NCBI GenBank assembly: GCA_038114465.1
Contig: JAYNQW010000008.1
Coordinates: 72,873 to 136,872 of the forward strand
Direction of reading: 5' to 3'
Source of the DNA: CALINB01 sp938045325
GTDB taxonomy: Bacteria; Pseudomonadota; Alphaproteobacteria; Rhodospirillales; CALINB01
DNA: 64,000 bases
Shown: positions 43,960-55,474 of the stretch, piece by piece
Numbering within the stretch: position 1 is the stretch's first letter
Layout of the letters: each line of letters begins with the position of its first letter
Translations under genes and position numbers: made by a program
The notes under the pieces: model-generated
The model's input: only the letters and a program-made list of their open reading frames with translations
Told to the model about the DNA's origin: nothing
Databases searched by the model: none

Positions 43960-44138
43960 GGTTCATCTCCTTAACGTTTCCAGGTTTATTCCCAAGATAG
44001 AGCCTGCAGAGCATACGTAGACGCCCCTGTGCGGGTCAAGCCTTGGCAGGCCATTTCAGCCCCTTTAAAACCTCATAAATATGTATAATTAAAAGGAAAA
44101 TGTGCTTATCGCCGCTGCGGGAGCGAAAACGGGCGCTT

Positions 44139-44372
44139 ATGGTTGAGTTAACACGAACAAATGATCCGGTTTTGATATCCTGGCTGAGCGCCGCCTTGGC
44201 CGGCGAGGGTATTGAGGCGATTGTTTTGGATACGCACATGAGCATCCTGGAGGGGAGCGCTTCGGCGATCCCCCGGCGGATCATGGTTGATGACCGCGAT
44301 TTATACCGGGCAAAGCGAATTTTGGATCTTGCCGAAGATATCGCGCAAGGCCGTGTGGACCCCTTGGATTAA
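44139..44372 (+). CDS. DUF2007 domain protein
   Basis: 77 residues from the ATG at 44139. The DUF2007 fold is suggested by the opening ELTRTNDPVLISWLSAALAGEGIEA and the ending IMVDDRDLYRAKRIL. This family is called a putative signal-transducing protein but its role is not known. It is 11 bases upstream of the TrmN6-like methylase gene and divergent from ispB, a common setting for it. Confidence 0.82.
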   Translation: MVELTRTNDPVLISWLSAALAGEGIEAIVLDTHMSILEGSASAIPRRIMVDDRDLYRAKRILDLAEDIAQGRVDPLD

Positions 44373-44383
44373 AAGTACGAATA

Positions 44384-45154
44384 ATGGAAGTAACGGAACT
44401 ATCCATCGATCAAATCAGCGAGGATGCCGTGTTGGGCGGGCAGGTCAAAATTCGCCAGCCGCAAAACGGTTGCCGGGCCGCCATTGATCCCGTCTTGCTG
44501 GCGGCGGCCGTGCCGGCGAAGCCGGGGCAGCGTATTGTCGATGCCGGTGCGGGTGTCGGCACCGCGGGTTTATGTTTAGCCGCGCGCGTTAAAGGACTGT
44601 CGATTACGGCGGTCGAGCTCAATCCGGCGTTGGCGCAATTAGCGACAGAGAATGGAACACTGAACGCTGTCGAGATGACAGTGGTTCAAGGCGATATTTC
44701 AAAACCGTTGCCGGATGTTTTACCGGGAGCTTTTGACCATGTCATGACGAATCCGCCTTACTTGCCCGAACATCATGGTCATCCGTCGCTAAGTCCTTTG
44801 AAACGTGCGGCAACCCACGAGTGCGATACCGGGATCGACGATTGGATCGGTTTTGCGCATAGCGCCTTAAAGAATAAAGGTACGTTAACGCTGATTTACC
44901 GCGCCGATCGCCTCGATACGGTGATGCCCGCGCTGACACCGCGCTTCGGCGATATCGGCATCTTCCCGCTTTGGCCGAAAGCGGCCGAAAGCGATCAAGG
45001 TGTTCAAGAAGCGAAACGGGTTATCGTCAGTGCCCGAAAAGGTGTCGCTTCGCCGGTTCGCATGCTTTCCGGGCTCGTGCTGCATGAGACGGACGGCGGT
45101 TTTACGCCGCAAGCGGAACGTATCCTGCGCGGTGAAAAAGGGGTCGTTATTTAA
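44384..45154 (+). CDS. TrmN6-like tRNA (adenine-N6) methyltransferase
   Basis: 256 residues of the YfiC/TrmN6 group that methylates A37 of tRNA-Val(1) in E. coli. Motif I is VDAGAGVGTAGL near 52-63 and the amino-methylase motif NPPY is at 123-126. Substrate in this organism is an inference from the family. It lies between the DUF2007 gene and an S49 peptidase gene, on the same strand with short gaps, so an operon is likely. Confidence 0.85.
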   Translation: MEVTELSIDQISEDAVLGGQVKIRQPQNGCRAAIDPVLLAAAVPAKPGQRIVDAGAGVGTAGLCLAARVKGLSITAVELNPALAQLATENGTLNAVEMTVVQGDISKPLPDVLPGAFDHVMTNPPYLPEHHGHPSLSPLKRAATHECDTGIDDWIGFAHSALKNKGTLTLIYRADRLDTVMPALTPRFGDIGIFPLWPKAAESDQGVQEAKRVIVSARKGVASPVRMLSGLVLHETDGGFTPQAERILRGEKGVVI

Positions 45155-45181
45155 CGGCAAAAACCGGGTTATAATAAGCAG

Positions 45182-46048
45182 ATGGAAAAAAAGTCTTTGG
45201 TTTCAAAATTGTCTTTTGGTTTGCTCGGCAACAAGGCGCCGGTGGTTGGGGTGCTGCGCTTGGACGGCGTCATAGGCCAGATGGGGCCGTTGCGCCGGGG
45301 ATTGAGTCTCGCCGCGTTAGCGCCGACCATCGAAAAGGTGTTTTCGCTTCGAAACGTCAAAGCCGTCGCTTTGGTGATCAACTCGCCCGGCGGTTCGCCC
45401 GTGCAATCGGCACTCATTGCCCGGCGTATTCGTGTGCTGGCGGATGAAAAAGACATCCTGGTGGTCGCCTTCGCCGAGGATGTCGCCGCCTCAGGCGGGT
45501 ATTGGCTGGCGTGTGCCGCCGATGAAATTTACGCGCTGGATGCATCGATTATCGGCTCCATCGGTGTGGTGTCTTCGAGTTTCGGATTCGTCGATTTGAT
45601 CAAACGGATCGGTGTCGAGCGCCGGTTGTATACGGCTGGCGAAAACAAGGCGCGGCTAGATCCGTTCCGCGAGGAAAACCCAGAGGATGTCGAGCACTTG
45701 AAGGAAATTCAAAACGATATTCACGATGATTTTAGGGCGATGGTCCAAAGCCGGCGCGCGGATAAGCTTAAAGGCGATGACGATACAATTTTCAGCGGCG
45801 ACTTTTGGACCGGGCGGCGTGCCCTCGGTTTCGGTTTGATTGACGGCATCGGCGATTTGCGTGCGGTTATGCGCGAGCGATACGGCGAGAAGGTCAAATT
45901 CCGCGTTATCGAGCCGCCGAAACGTTCACTGTTCAGGCGCATGCAGTCGCCGGGGGCCGAAGCCCATTCGGAATCGTCATTCGCCTGGGGGGCGGGCGTT
46001 CTGGCCGCCATTGAGGAGCGTTTCCTGTGGAACCGTTTCGGGCTGTGA
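45182..46048 (+). CDS. S49 family serine peptidase (SppA/SohB-like)
   Basis: 288-residue peptidase with a Ser-Lys dyad: S104 in AASGGYW and K156 in GENKARLDPF. The family's INSPGGSPVQ loop is at 67-76. It is the short single-domain form, without a clear N-terminal membrane helix. Members degrade signal peptide remnants or membrane-associated proteins. It follows the methylase by 27 bases and precedes the small Cys-rich membrane protein by 16. Confidence 0.92.
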   Translation: MEKKSLVSKLSFGLLGNKAPVVGVLRLDGVIGQMGPLRRGLSLAALAPTIEKVFSLRNVKAVALVINSPGGSPVQSALIARRIRVLADEKDILVVAFAEDVAASGGYWLACAADEIYALDASIIGSIGVVSSSFGFVDLIKRIGVERRLYTAGENKARLDPFREENPEDVEHLKEIQNDIHDDFRAMVQSRRADKLKGDDDTIFSGDFWTGRRALGFGLIDGIGDLRAVMRERYGEKVKFRVIEPPKRSLFRRMQSPGAEAHSESSFAWGAGVLAAIEERFLWNRFGL

Positions 46049-46064
46049 GGGATTAGTGCGCGCT

Positions 46065-46310
46065 ATGTTGGGCCTAAGCATCACCAAAATCATTTTTACC
46101 GTATTGGTCGTCTTCCTGGTCTGGCGGCTGTTTAGCTGGATCCGGCAGAATCGCCTGAAGCATTCGAACCGCCAGAACGACCTCGGCGGCTCGGATCACG
46201 GTGCCACCCTAGAGCCGCAGGACACGGCCCAATGCGCCGTATGCCAAGCCTACGTTCCGGTTGGGACAGGCAACTGCGGGCGCGAAGATTGCCCGTATCC
46301 GCTTTCTTGA
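46065..46310 (+). CDS. Small membrane-anchored Cys-rich protein
   Basis: 81 residues. One N-terminal membrane helix (IIFTVLVVFLVWRLFSWI) is followed by a polar linker and a C-terminal group of four cysteines (CAVC then NCGREDC) that could bind zinc or iron. I do not recognise a named family, but such short proteins often follow S49 peptidase genes in this class. A GTG at 46056 would add three residues. The frame open back to 45840 is antisense-like noise in the peptidase gene. Confidence 0.7.
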   Translation: MLGLSITKIIFTVLVVFLVWRLFSWIRQNRLKHSNRQNDLGGSDHGATLEPQDTAQCAVCQAYVPVGTGNCGREDCPYPLS

Positions 46311-46392
46311 CCCGTCTCCGGGCGGCCTTTATGGTCCGCGGGAATTCGAGAAACCGCGAAAATTTCCGCGAAAAATTGCAGTGGTGCCGTTC

Positions 46393-47280
46393 ATGGCCAA
46401 CCCCGAAAAGAACAAACAAACGTCGTTCCAGTCTCTGATTTTGGATCTGCAGGCCTACTGGGCCGAGCAGGGCTGCGTCATTTTGCAGCCCTACGACATG
46501 GAAATGGGAGCGGGGACCTTTCATCCCGCGACGACGCTACGCGCTCTCGGCCCGCAGCATTGGAAAGCGGCGTACGTGCAGCCTTCGCGCCGTCCCACCG
46601 ATGGGCGTTATGGCGAAAACCCGAACCGGCTGCAGCACTATTACCAATTTCAAGTGATCCTGAAGCCATCGCCAGAGGACAGCCAAGAACTATACCTCGC
46701 GAGTCTTGATCGCCTCGGCATCAAGGCTGCCGATCACGACATCCGTTTCGTCGAAGACGATTGGGAGAGCCCGACGCTGGGTGCCGCCGGCCTCGGTTGG
46801 GAAGTTTGGTGCGACGGCATGGAAGTGACACAGTTTACGTACTTCCAGCAAGTCGGCGGGATTGAATGCAATCCGGTTGCCGTCGAGATGACCTACGGTC
46901 TGGAAAGATTGGCAATGTATATCCAGGGTGTCGAGAATGTTTACGATCTCGATTGGAACGGTCAGGGTGTCACTTACGGCGACGTGTATCAACAGAACGA
47001 GCGCGAGCAATCCGCGTTCAATTTCGAACACGCCGATACGGATATTCTGGCGCGCCATTTCGAAGATGCGGAAAAACAATGTGCCGCTTTGTTGGCCTTG
47101 GAAAAGCCGCTGGCTCTGCCGGCTTACGAGCAATGCATCAAGGCGAGCCATTTGTTTAACCTGTTGGATGCGCGCGGGGTGATCAGCGTCACCGAGCGCG
47201 CCGCCTACATCGGGCGCGTACGCGCGCTCGCCCGGGGCTGCTGCGAAGCCTGGATTGCCAGCCAGGAAGGTCAGTCGTAA
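46393..47280 (+). CDS. glyQ: Glycyl-tRNA synthetase alpha subunit
   Basis: Catalytic alpha chain of the tetrameric bacterial glycyl-tRNA synthetase. From the ATG at 46393 it has 295 residues, normal. It shows the class II signatures of GlyQ: YWAEQGCVILQPYDMEMGAGT and PSRRPTDGRYGENPNRLQ. A frame open from 46261 adds non-conserved residues. Its stop overlaps the glyS start by one base (TAATG). Confidence 0.96.
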   Translation: MANPEKNKQTSFQSLILDLQAYWAEQGCVILQPYDMEMGAGTFHPATTLRALGPQHWKAAYVQPSRRPTDGRYGENPNRLQHYYQFQVILKPSPEDSQELYLASLDRLGIKAADHDIRFVEDDWESPTLGAAGLGWEVWCDGMEVTQFTYFQQVGGIECNPVAVEMTYGLERLAMYIQGVENVYDLDWNGQGVTYGDVYQQNEREQSAFNFEHADTDILARHFEDAEKQCAALLALEKPLALPAYEQCIKASHLFNLLDARGVISVTERAAYIGRVRALARGCCEAWIASQEGQS

Positions 47281-49331
47281 TGCCCGAATTGCTGCTTGAA
47301 CTCTTGTCTGAGGAAATCCCCGCGCGCATGCAGGCGCGCGCGGCGGACGACTTAAAGCGCCTGGTGACGGACGGCCTCAAGGAAGCGGGGCTCACGTTTG
47401 ATGCCGCCAATTCTTATGTCACGCCCCGGCGTTTGGTCCTGGTCGTCGACGGTTTGCCGGAGAAACAACCCGACGTGCGCGAAGAAAAACGCGGCCCCAA
47501 GGCCGATGCGCCTGAGAAAGCTATCGCCGGCTTTAAAGGTTCCTTGCCCGACGGCACGCCCATTGAAGAACGTGAAACCGACAAAGGCACGTTTCTATTC
47601 GCGGTGGTTGAGAAGAAGGGGCAAGATACATCAGATGTTTTAGCCGATATTGTTCATAAAATACTCGGGGCGTTGCCGTGGCAAAAGTCCATGCGCTGGG
47701 GCAGTTATGAAAGCCGATGGGTGCGCCCGTTGCAGGGGATTGCCTGCGTGTTTGCTGGTAATGTTATTCCAGTAAAATATGAAGGTGTGAAAGCTAGCAA
47801 CAAAACCGTTGGCCATCGCTTCCTCGCGCCGAAGGAATTCGCGGTTGAGGATTTCGCCGATTATCGGGCCAAGCTGAAAAAAGCATACGTGATCCTCGAT
47901 CCGGTCGAGCGTCGGACGCTGATCGAAAAGGAAGCGGCAAAACTCGCCGAGAAAGAAGGCCTCACGGTCAAGGACGACGCGGGGCTTCTCAATGAAGTCA
48001 CCGGCTTGGTCGAATGGCCAGTGGTGTTGATGGGATCCATCGATCCCGAGTTCATGGAACTGCCCGACGAGTTGCTGTCCATGGCGATGGCTGCGCACCA
48101 AAAGTATTTTTCCACACTCGATCAGGACGGCAAGCTGGCGCCGAAATTCATCGTCGTCGCCAACATGGAAAGTAAAGACAAAGGCAAGGCGATTGTCGCG
48201 GGGAACGAGCGGGTATTGCGCGCGAGGTTATCGGACGCGCGTTTCTTTTGGGATCAGGACCGCAAATCGAGCCTCGAATCCCGCGTGCCCAAGCTCGAAC
48301 AGCTGGTGTTTCACGCCAAGCTCGGCACGGTCGCGGAGAAAGTCTCGCGCCTGCAGGCCATCGTTGCCGAGCTTGCGCCGAGCATTTCAGATTGCGATAC
48401 CGCCGAAGCCCAGCAAGCGGCTTTATTGTGTAAGGCCGATCTGGTGACGGACATGGTCTTCGAATTTCCCGAATTGCAGGGTGTCATGGGCCGTTATTAC
48501 GCGCTCAACGAAGGTGTGCGCCCGGCGGTGGCAATGGCCGTCGAGGAGCATTATGCGCCGCAGGGCCCGAATGACGATTGCCCGACCGCGCCCGTCAGTG
48601 TCGCCGTCGCATTGGCCGATAAAATCGATACCTTGGTCGGCTTTTGGGGGATCGATGAAAAACCGACCGGCTCGAAAGACCCGTATGCCCTCAGGCGGGC
48701 GGGCCTCGGTGTTATCCGTCTGATTGTCGAAAACAATCTCCGGCTTCCCTTGCTGAAGGCTTTTAATCAGGCGGCATCGCTGTATCCGAACCTGAAAATC
48801 GACGCCGCTAATTTATTGGCTTTCTTTGCCGACCGCTTAAAAGTTCACTTGCGCGAAAAAGGCGTGCGCCACGATTTGATTTCGGCGGTTTTTGCCTTGG
48901 ATGGAGACGATGATCTGGTGCGCTTGCTGGCCCGGGTCGATGCCTTGCAGGCGTTTCTCGAAACCGATGACGGCGCCAATCTGCTGACCGCTTATAAGCG
49001 GGCGCGGAATATTGTCGAGATTGAAGAGAAAAAGGACAAAGCGGCCTATCAGGAAGACGCGCGCGAAGACATCTTGCAGCAAGACGAAGAAAAGGCGCTG
49101 TTTAATGCCTTGATCGAGCGGGGTGTTGAGATGAAAAACGCCGTCAAAGGTGAGGATTTCACGGCGGCTATGGCCTCTTTGGCCTTGCTTCGCGCGCCCG
49201 TGGATGCTTTTTTTGATCATGTCACCGTTAATTGCGACGATCAGGAGTTGCGTGCCAACCGGCTGCGGCTCTTGTCAAAAATACGATCGGCGATGGAAGA
49301 AATCGCCGACTTCTCTCAAATCGAAGGTTAA
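47280..49331 (+). CDS. glyS: Glycyl-tRNA synthetase beta subunit
   Basis: Beta chain that binds tRNA in the glycine-charging complex, 683 residues. It opens MPELLLELLSEEIPARMQ and has the HKYFSTLDQDGKLAPKFIVVANM-type block (in AHQKYF and its surroundings) of GlyS. The C-terminal region has the anticodon-binding-like domain (ALRADLLRL equivalents near RANRLRLL). The start overlaps glyQ, which ensures equal amounts of the two chains. Confidence 0.96.
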   Translation: MPELLLELLSEEIPARMQARAADDLKRLVTDGLKEAGLTFDAANSYVTPRRLVLVVDGLPEKQPDVREEKRGPKADAPEKAIAGFKGSLPDGTPIEERETDKGTFLFAVVEKKGQDTSDVLADIVHKILGALPWQKSMRWGSYESRWVRPLQGIACVFAGNVIPVKYEGVKASNKTVGHRFLAPKEFAVEDFADYRAKLKKAYVILDPVERRTLIEKEAAKLAEKEGLTVKDDAGLLNEVTGLVEWPVVLMGSIDPEFMELPDELLSMAMAAHQKYFSTLDQDGKLAPKFIVVANMESKDKGKAIVAGNERVLRARLSDARFFWDQDRKSSLESRVPKLEQLVFHAKLGTVAEKVSRLQAIVAELAPSISDCDTAEAQQAALLCKADLVTDMVFEFPELQGVMGRYYALNEGVRPAVAMAVEEHYAPQGPNDDCPTAPVSVAVALADKIDTLVGFWGIDEKPTGSKDPYALRRAGLGVIRLIVENNLRLPLLKAFNQAASLYPNLKIDAANLLAFFADRLKVHLREKGVRHDLISAVFALDGDDDLVRLLARVDALQAFLETDDGANLLTAYKRARNIVEIEEKKDKAAYQEDAREDILQQDEEKALFNALIERGVEMKNAVKGEDFTAAMASLALLRAPVDAFFDHVTVNCDDQELRANRLRLLSKIRSAMEEIADFSQIEG

Positions 49332-49361
49332 ATTTTACTAAGGCCGAAAGGGAACATGAGG

Positions 49362-52040
<2,679 letters not shown>

Positions 52041-52059
52041 CTGTTATCGGTAATTAATC

Positions 52060-52707
52060 TCATCGGCGAATGAAGATGGTCCATTCTTCATCATCGTAGT
52101 CGGTCATCAGCGTGACGTTTTCCGATAATTCGTTTTTGCAGAATGTCTCGAAGTCTCCCGAGTCGGCGTAATACAAGCCTTCTTGCTGCCTATGATAATT
52201 AACATTTAACATGTTAAAGGCGAGGCCTTTAAGAGATTTCGACCAGAGGTCTTTTAAGCTTTCCTGAACGTATTTCAGCCAAAGTTTTTGATCGACTTCC
52301 ATGATGAAATTGAACGGGCCGCAGGCAAACGAATAATCGGCCGGAACTAATGCGACGAGGCTTTGATAAAACTGAGCCCGTGAATCTTGAATGCGGGATT
52401 CGCAGGCCTCGATCATTTTTTCGGAGATGTCATAGCCGTAAAACTGGCTGTCCTGCATAACCGGGTCGTCACGCAGGTACTCAAACAGGGCGCCATAGCC
52501 GCAACCGAGATCGTTAATGGAAATGCCGCCGTTTAGGTCTTCAGGCACGATTAATTTGGTCAGAAGCTCGAATCGCATTTGTTGGCGGTCTTTGCTGCGC
52601 CACATGGCGCCTTTTGCATTAATGCCGCACTTATCGAGCTGGTAGTCGTACATAACGGCTATTGGGGCCAGCCATTTGGGCGCTTCTTTAAGAAAGTCAG
52701 AAACCAT
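52060..52707 (-). CDS. SAM-dependent methyltransferase
   Basis: Class I methyltransferase, about 215 residues from the ATG at 52707 (MVSDFLKEAPKWL) or 233 from 52761. Motif I is INDLGCGYGALFEYL and motif II/III is FYGYDISEKMIEA. It resembles small-molecule or lipid methylases, but the substrate is unknown. Convergent with ppdK and divergent from the XRE regulator, whose upstream motif lies in the shared gap. It may be controlled by that regulator. Confidence 0.78.
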   Translation of the reverse strand: MVSDFLKEAPKWLAPIAVMYDYQLDKCGINAKGAMWRSKDRQQMRFELLTKLIVPEDLNGGISINDLGCGYGALFEYLRDDPVMQDSQFYGYDISEKMIEACESRIQDSRAQFYQSLVALVPADYSFACGPFNFIMEVDQKLWLKYVQESLKDLWSKSLKGLAFNMLNVNYHRQQEGLYYADSGDFETFCKNELSENVTLMTDYDDEEWTIFIRR

Positions 52708-52845
52708 AGGAAATTCGCCGAAAATTAGAAGTTTTGAGCATTTTATCGAATCGATCCCCATTTATATTGGGGTAAACACCAATAGCTGTATTCTGTTCTT
52801 TATGGCATATCGACGTTGAGGGGTGGAAAAATAGTTCATCATTGA

Positions 52846-52863
52846 TATTAAACTAAAGTATAG
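52846..52863 (+). promoter_or_regulatory. 18-bp motif shared with the DUF2336 upstream region (copy B)
   Basis: TATTAAACTAAAGTATAG lies 33 bases before the XRE gene start and in the gap shared with the divergent methyltransferase gene. Only one of its 18 positions differs from copy A at 22899-22916. Likely the regulator's own operator or a promoter element. Confidence 0.45.
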
Positions 52864-52895
52864 TATCTAGCGTTATCGAATTGGAGGTCGCAAAC

Positions 52896-53192
52896 GTGAC
52901 GGCACAAGCAGAAGGTAATAACAACACTAAAAAATTGCGCAAAAAAGGCGGTGCTTACCTCAAAAAACTGCGTGAAGACGCAGGTTTGACGCAACGCTCC
53001 CTCGCCGAAAAAGCTGGATTTAAGTATTACACCTTTATCAGCCAAATCGAACATGGCGCCGGCAAAATACCCCCTGAGCTCTATGAAGCTTATGCCGATG
53101 CTGTAGGCGTTAAGCGCGTAGACTTTATCAAAAACATACTCATGTATTATGATCCCCATGTGTATAAGATTCTCTACGGAGGATCGAAGTAA
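52896..53192 (+). CDS. XRE-family helix-turn-helix regulator
   Basis: 98 residues from the GTG at 52896, eight bases after GGAGG. The HTH domain covers about 23-75 (LKKLREDAGLTQRSLAEKAG, then FISQIEHGAGKIP). It has no second domain. Short linear regulators of this kind repress their own promoters. It is 15 bases upstream of a small hypothetical gene and likely co-transcribed. A TTG at 52881 is the longer alternative start. Confidence 0.85.
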   Translation: MTAQAEGNNNTKKLRKKGGAYLKKLREDAGLTQRSLAEKAGFKYYTFISQIEHGAGKIPPELYEAYADAVGVKRVDFIKNILMYYDPHVYKILYGGSK

Positions 53193-53207
53193 ACAGAGGG
53201 AGTGCTC

Positions 53208-53543
53208 ATGGGAAAGGTGATCCCACTACCGGGGATGCCCCGGTCGTGGACTGCTGGCGAGCGGGTAATATTTGCGCGAATTCTGCATTTTTATAATCGC
53301 AGCAATCTTAAAAATAATTACGTTTATACCGAAGAGGGTATTACGGAAGATAGCGAGCCGTGGATTGCATTTGTCTGCCATGATGGCACGACAATCCTTT
53401 CTTTGACAAAAATGCAAATTAATCACGCCATAAAATTCGTCGTGCTTTACCGGTCTAAATATTACGAGTTCGACGATCTCGTTTCATTTACGGTTGATTT
53501 TATGGCCGAAAACTTGTGGGCTGAAAGCGGTACGCGTTCTTAA
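53208..53543 (+). CDS. Hypothetical protein after the XRE gene
   Basis: 111 residues from the ATG at 53208, with GAGGGAG upstream. No family is recognised. It has an acidic and aromatic composition (FARILHFYNRSNL, EPWIAFVCHDGTTILS, YEFDDLVSFTVDFMAE) with no membrane segment. Its tight spacing after the XRE gene suggests one unit, and it might modulate the regulator or be its effector, but that is a guess. Confidence 0.65.
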   Translation: MGKVIPLPGMPRSWTAGERVIFARILHFYNRSNLKNNYVYTEEGITEDSEPWIAFVCHDGTTILSLTKMQINHAIKFVVLYRSKYYEFDDLVSFTVDFMAENLWAESGTRS

Positions 53544-53649
53544 GGATTGCCGCTTTTTATTTTCTCTTAAAACTGTCACGATGCTGCGTCGCCGTTTAAA
53601 CAGTTATGGGCGAAACAAATTTATTAACTGATTTTGCAAGGAGCTAACG

Positions 53650-54540
53650 ATGTCGATGCGTGTGGGGATGATTGGTCTGGGAATTATGGGCTCGGCAATC
53701 GGTGTCAATTTAATCAAAAACGGTTTTACCGTTGTTGGGTATGATGTCGATGAAAGTAAAAATCAAGCGATGCAGGAACAGGGCGCAACGATAGCGGCCT
53801 CACCCGCGGAAGTCGCGGCTCAATCAGATGTTGCTTTTACGTCATTGCCCAAGGTTGTTGCTTTGGATGACGTCGTAAGCGGAAAAGGCGGGTTGGTCGA
53901 ATCAAAAAAAGAAGGCCTAGTCGTTTGTGAATTTTCGACATTTCCGATTGAGGATAAAGAGCGCGCCCGGGATGCCTTATCAGAGGTCGGCATCATTTTG
54001 ATGGACTGTCCGTTAAGCGGCACTGGCGCGCAGGCGCAAAAGGGGGATTTGTCCGTATATGTCAGCGGTGAAAAATCGGGTTATGAAAAATGCGGCAATG
54101 TTTTTGATGGCTTTTCGCGTTCAAATTATTATCTCGGCGAATTCGGTAATGGCAGCCGCATGAAATTTGTGGCGAACCTTTTGGTGGCTATTCATAACGT
54201 GTCGGCGGCAGAGGCTTTTGTGCTCGGTATGAAATCGGGTCTCGATCCGGAAACGATTTATAAGGTCATTCAGGACGGCGCGGGAACGTCGCGTATGTTT
54301 GAAGTGCGCGGCCCGATGATGGTTGAAGGTGAATACGATGAAGCCACGATGTCGATCGATATGTGGCAAAAGGATATGAAAATTATTATGGAATTCGCCG
54401 CCGCTTTAGGGAGCCCTGCGCCGCTGTTATCGGCATGTGCGCCGATTTATCATGCCGCCTTGTCACAAAATCGCGGCAACCAGGATACGGCCTCGGTTTG
54501 TGCCGTTCTGGAAGAACTGGCGAATTTCAAGCGTAAGTAA
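53650..54540 (+). CDS. NAD(P)-dependent beta-hydroxyacid dehydrogenase
   Basis: 296-residue member of the 3-hydroxyisobutyrate dehydrogenase family. GLGIMG at 9-14 binds NAD(P), the substrate loop is DCPLSGTGAQAQKG near 119-132, and the catalytic Lys is K172 in GNGSRMKFVANLL. AAGGAG six bases upstream supports the ATG. Substrates in this family range from 3-hydroxyisobutyrate to tartronate semialdehyde and succinic semialdehyde; the neighbours (TauD-type dioxygenase, ygfZ) do not decide which. Confidence 0.86.
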   Translation: MSMRVGMIGLGIMGSAIGVNLIKNGFTVVGYDVDESKNQAMQEQGATIAASPAEVAAQSDVAFTSLPKVVALDDVVSGKGGLVESKKEGLVVCEFSTFPIEDKERARDALSEVGIILMDCPLSGTGAQAQKGDLSVYVSGEKSGYEKCGNVFDGFSRSNYYLGEFGNGSRMKFVANLLVAIHNVSAAEAFVLGMKSGLDPETIYKVIQDGAGTSRMFEVRGPMMVEGEYDEATMSIDMWQKDMKIIMEFAAALGSPAPLLSACAPIYHAALSQNRGNQDTASVCAVLEELANFKRK

Positions 54541-54553
54541 TTTTTGGTCTTAA

Positions 54554-55450
54554 TTAAAAGGGCCGGTCGCCTTGAATTACGGTACGGTGCATCAAGCGCC
54601 TGTCGTTGTCGTCAAATGCATTGCGCCGGTGCATACAGCAACGGTTGTCCCACATAATCAGGTCTCCGACTTGCCAATTTTGGGTCCAGGAAAATTTCTC
54701 CTGAGAGGCATGCGCCCAAAGTGTATCAAGCAAGGCCTCGCTTTCTTCAAGCTCAAGCCCGTCAATGTAGGAATTTTTCCGCCGGCCCAGATATAACGCT
54801 TTGCGGCCGGTATCCGGGTGGGTGCGGGCTATCGGATGCAGGGGGCCGGGGAGTTCACGGACATCGGTGGTTTCGGGTTTCGTAAAGCCGAGCCGGAGTT
54901 TTCCATCGCTAGTGAATGTCGGGTCGTGCTTTATTTTTAACAAATCAATCCGGGTTCGTATGTCATCCGGCAACGTTTCGTAGGCCATATACATATTGGC
55001 GAAGCTGGTTTCGCCACCCGAAGGCGGAATCTCGATCGCATGCAGAACGCTGCCCGTTGGGGGCGAGTCGATATAAGACATATCGGTATGCCAAAGGCAT
55101 TCGTAATTAGCGAGCGAACCAAGCGGTTTACCGTCTTTGTCTTTTAAATTCGTGATGCAGCTCATTTCTGGGTAGTCGGGCAGATAGGGTTTGGCGAATT
55201 TTGCCGGCGGACATAAATCCAATTCACCAAATTGCCTGGCAAACGCGAGATGAACATCATCGCCGAACTGTTGACCTCGGATACGCAAGACAAGGTGATC
55301 TAGCCAAGCCTGATGTATAAACGCGGCATCCGCATCGTTGATGGCATTGATGTTAAAACCTGTAATGTCGGCACCCAAGGCAGTCCCCGTTGGAATGACT
55401 TGAATCCCTGAGTCTGTGCTGGCTGCGGTTTTAGCAGGAGTATCGTTCAT
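54554..55450 (-). CDS. TauD/TfdA-family 2OG-Fe(II) dioxygenase
   Basis: 298 residues from the ATG at 55450; an ATG at 55471 would add seven. Iron ligands are H121 and D123 (LWHTDMSYID) and H274 (CCMHRRNAF), and R289 binds 2-oxoglutarate. The family oxidises small molecules such as taurine, alkyl sulfonates or phenoxyacetates, often releasing sulfite or a side chain. Its start lies 24 bases beyond the ygfZ stop on the same strand and the two may be co-transcribed. It converges with the dehydrogenase gene. Confidence 0.88.
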   Translation of the reverse strand: MNDTPAKTAASTDSGIQVIPTGTALGADITGFNINAINDADAAFIHQAWLDHLVLRIRGQQFGDDVHLAFARQFGELDLCPPAKFAKPYLPDYPEMSCITNLKDKDGKPLGSLANYECLWHTDMSYIDSPPTGSVLHAIEIPPSGGETSFANMYMAYETLPDDIRTRIDLLKIKHDPTFTSDGKLRLGFTKPETTDVRELPGPLHPIARTHPDTGRKALYLGRRKNSYIDGLELEESEALLDTLWAHASQEKFSWTQNWQVGDLIMWDNRCCMHRRNAFDDNDRRLMHRTVIQGDRPF

Positions 55451-55474
55451 AAAACCTTTGGTCCCATCCACACG

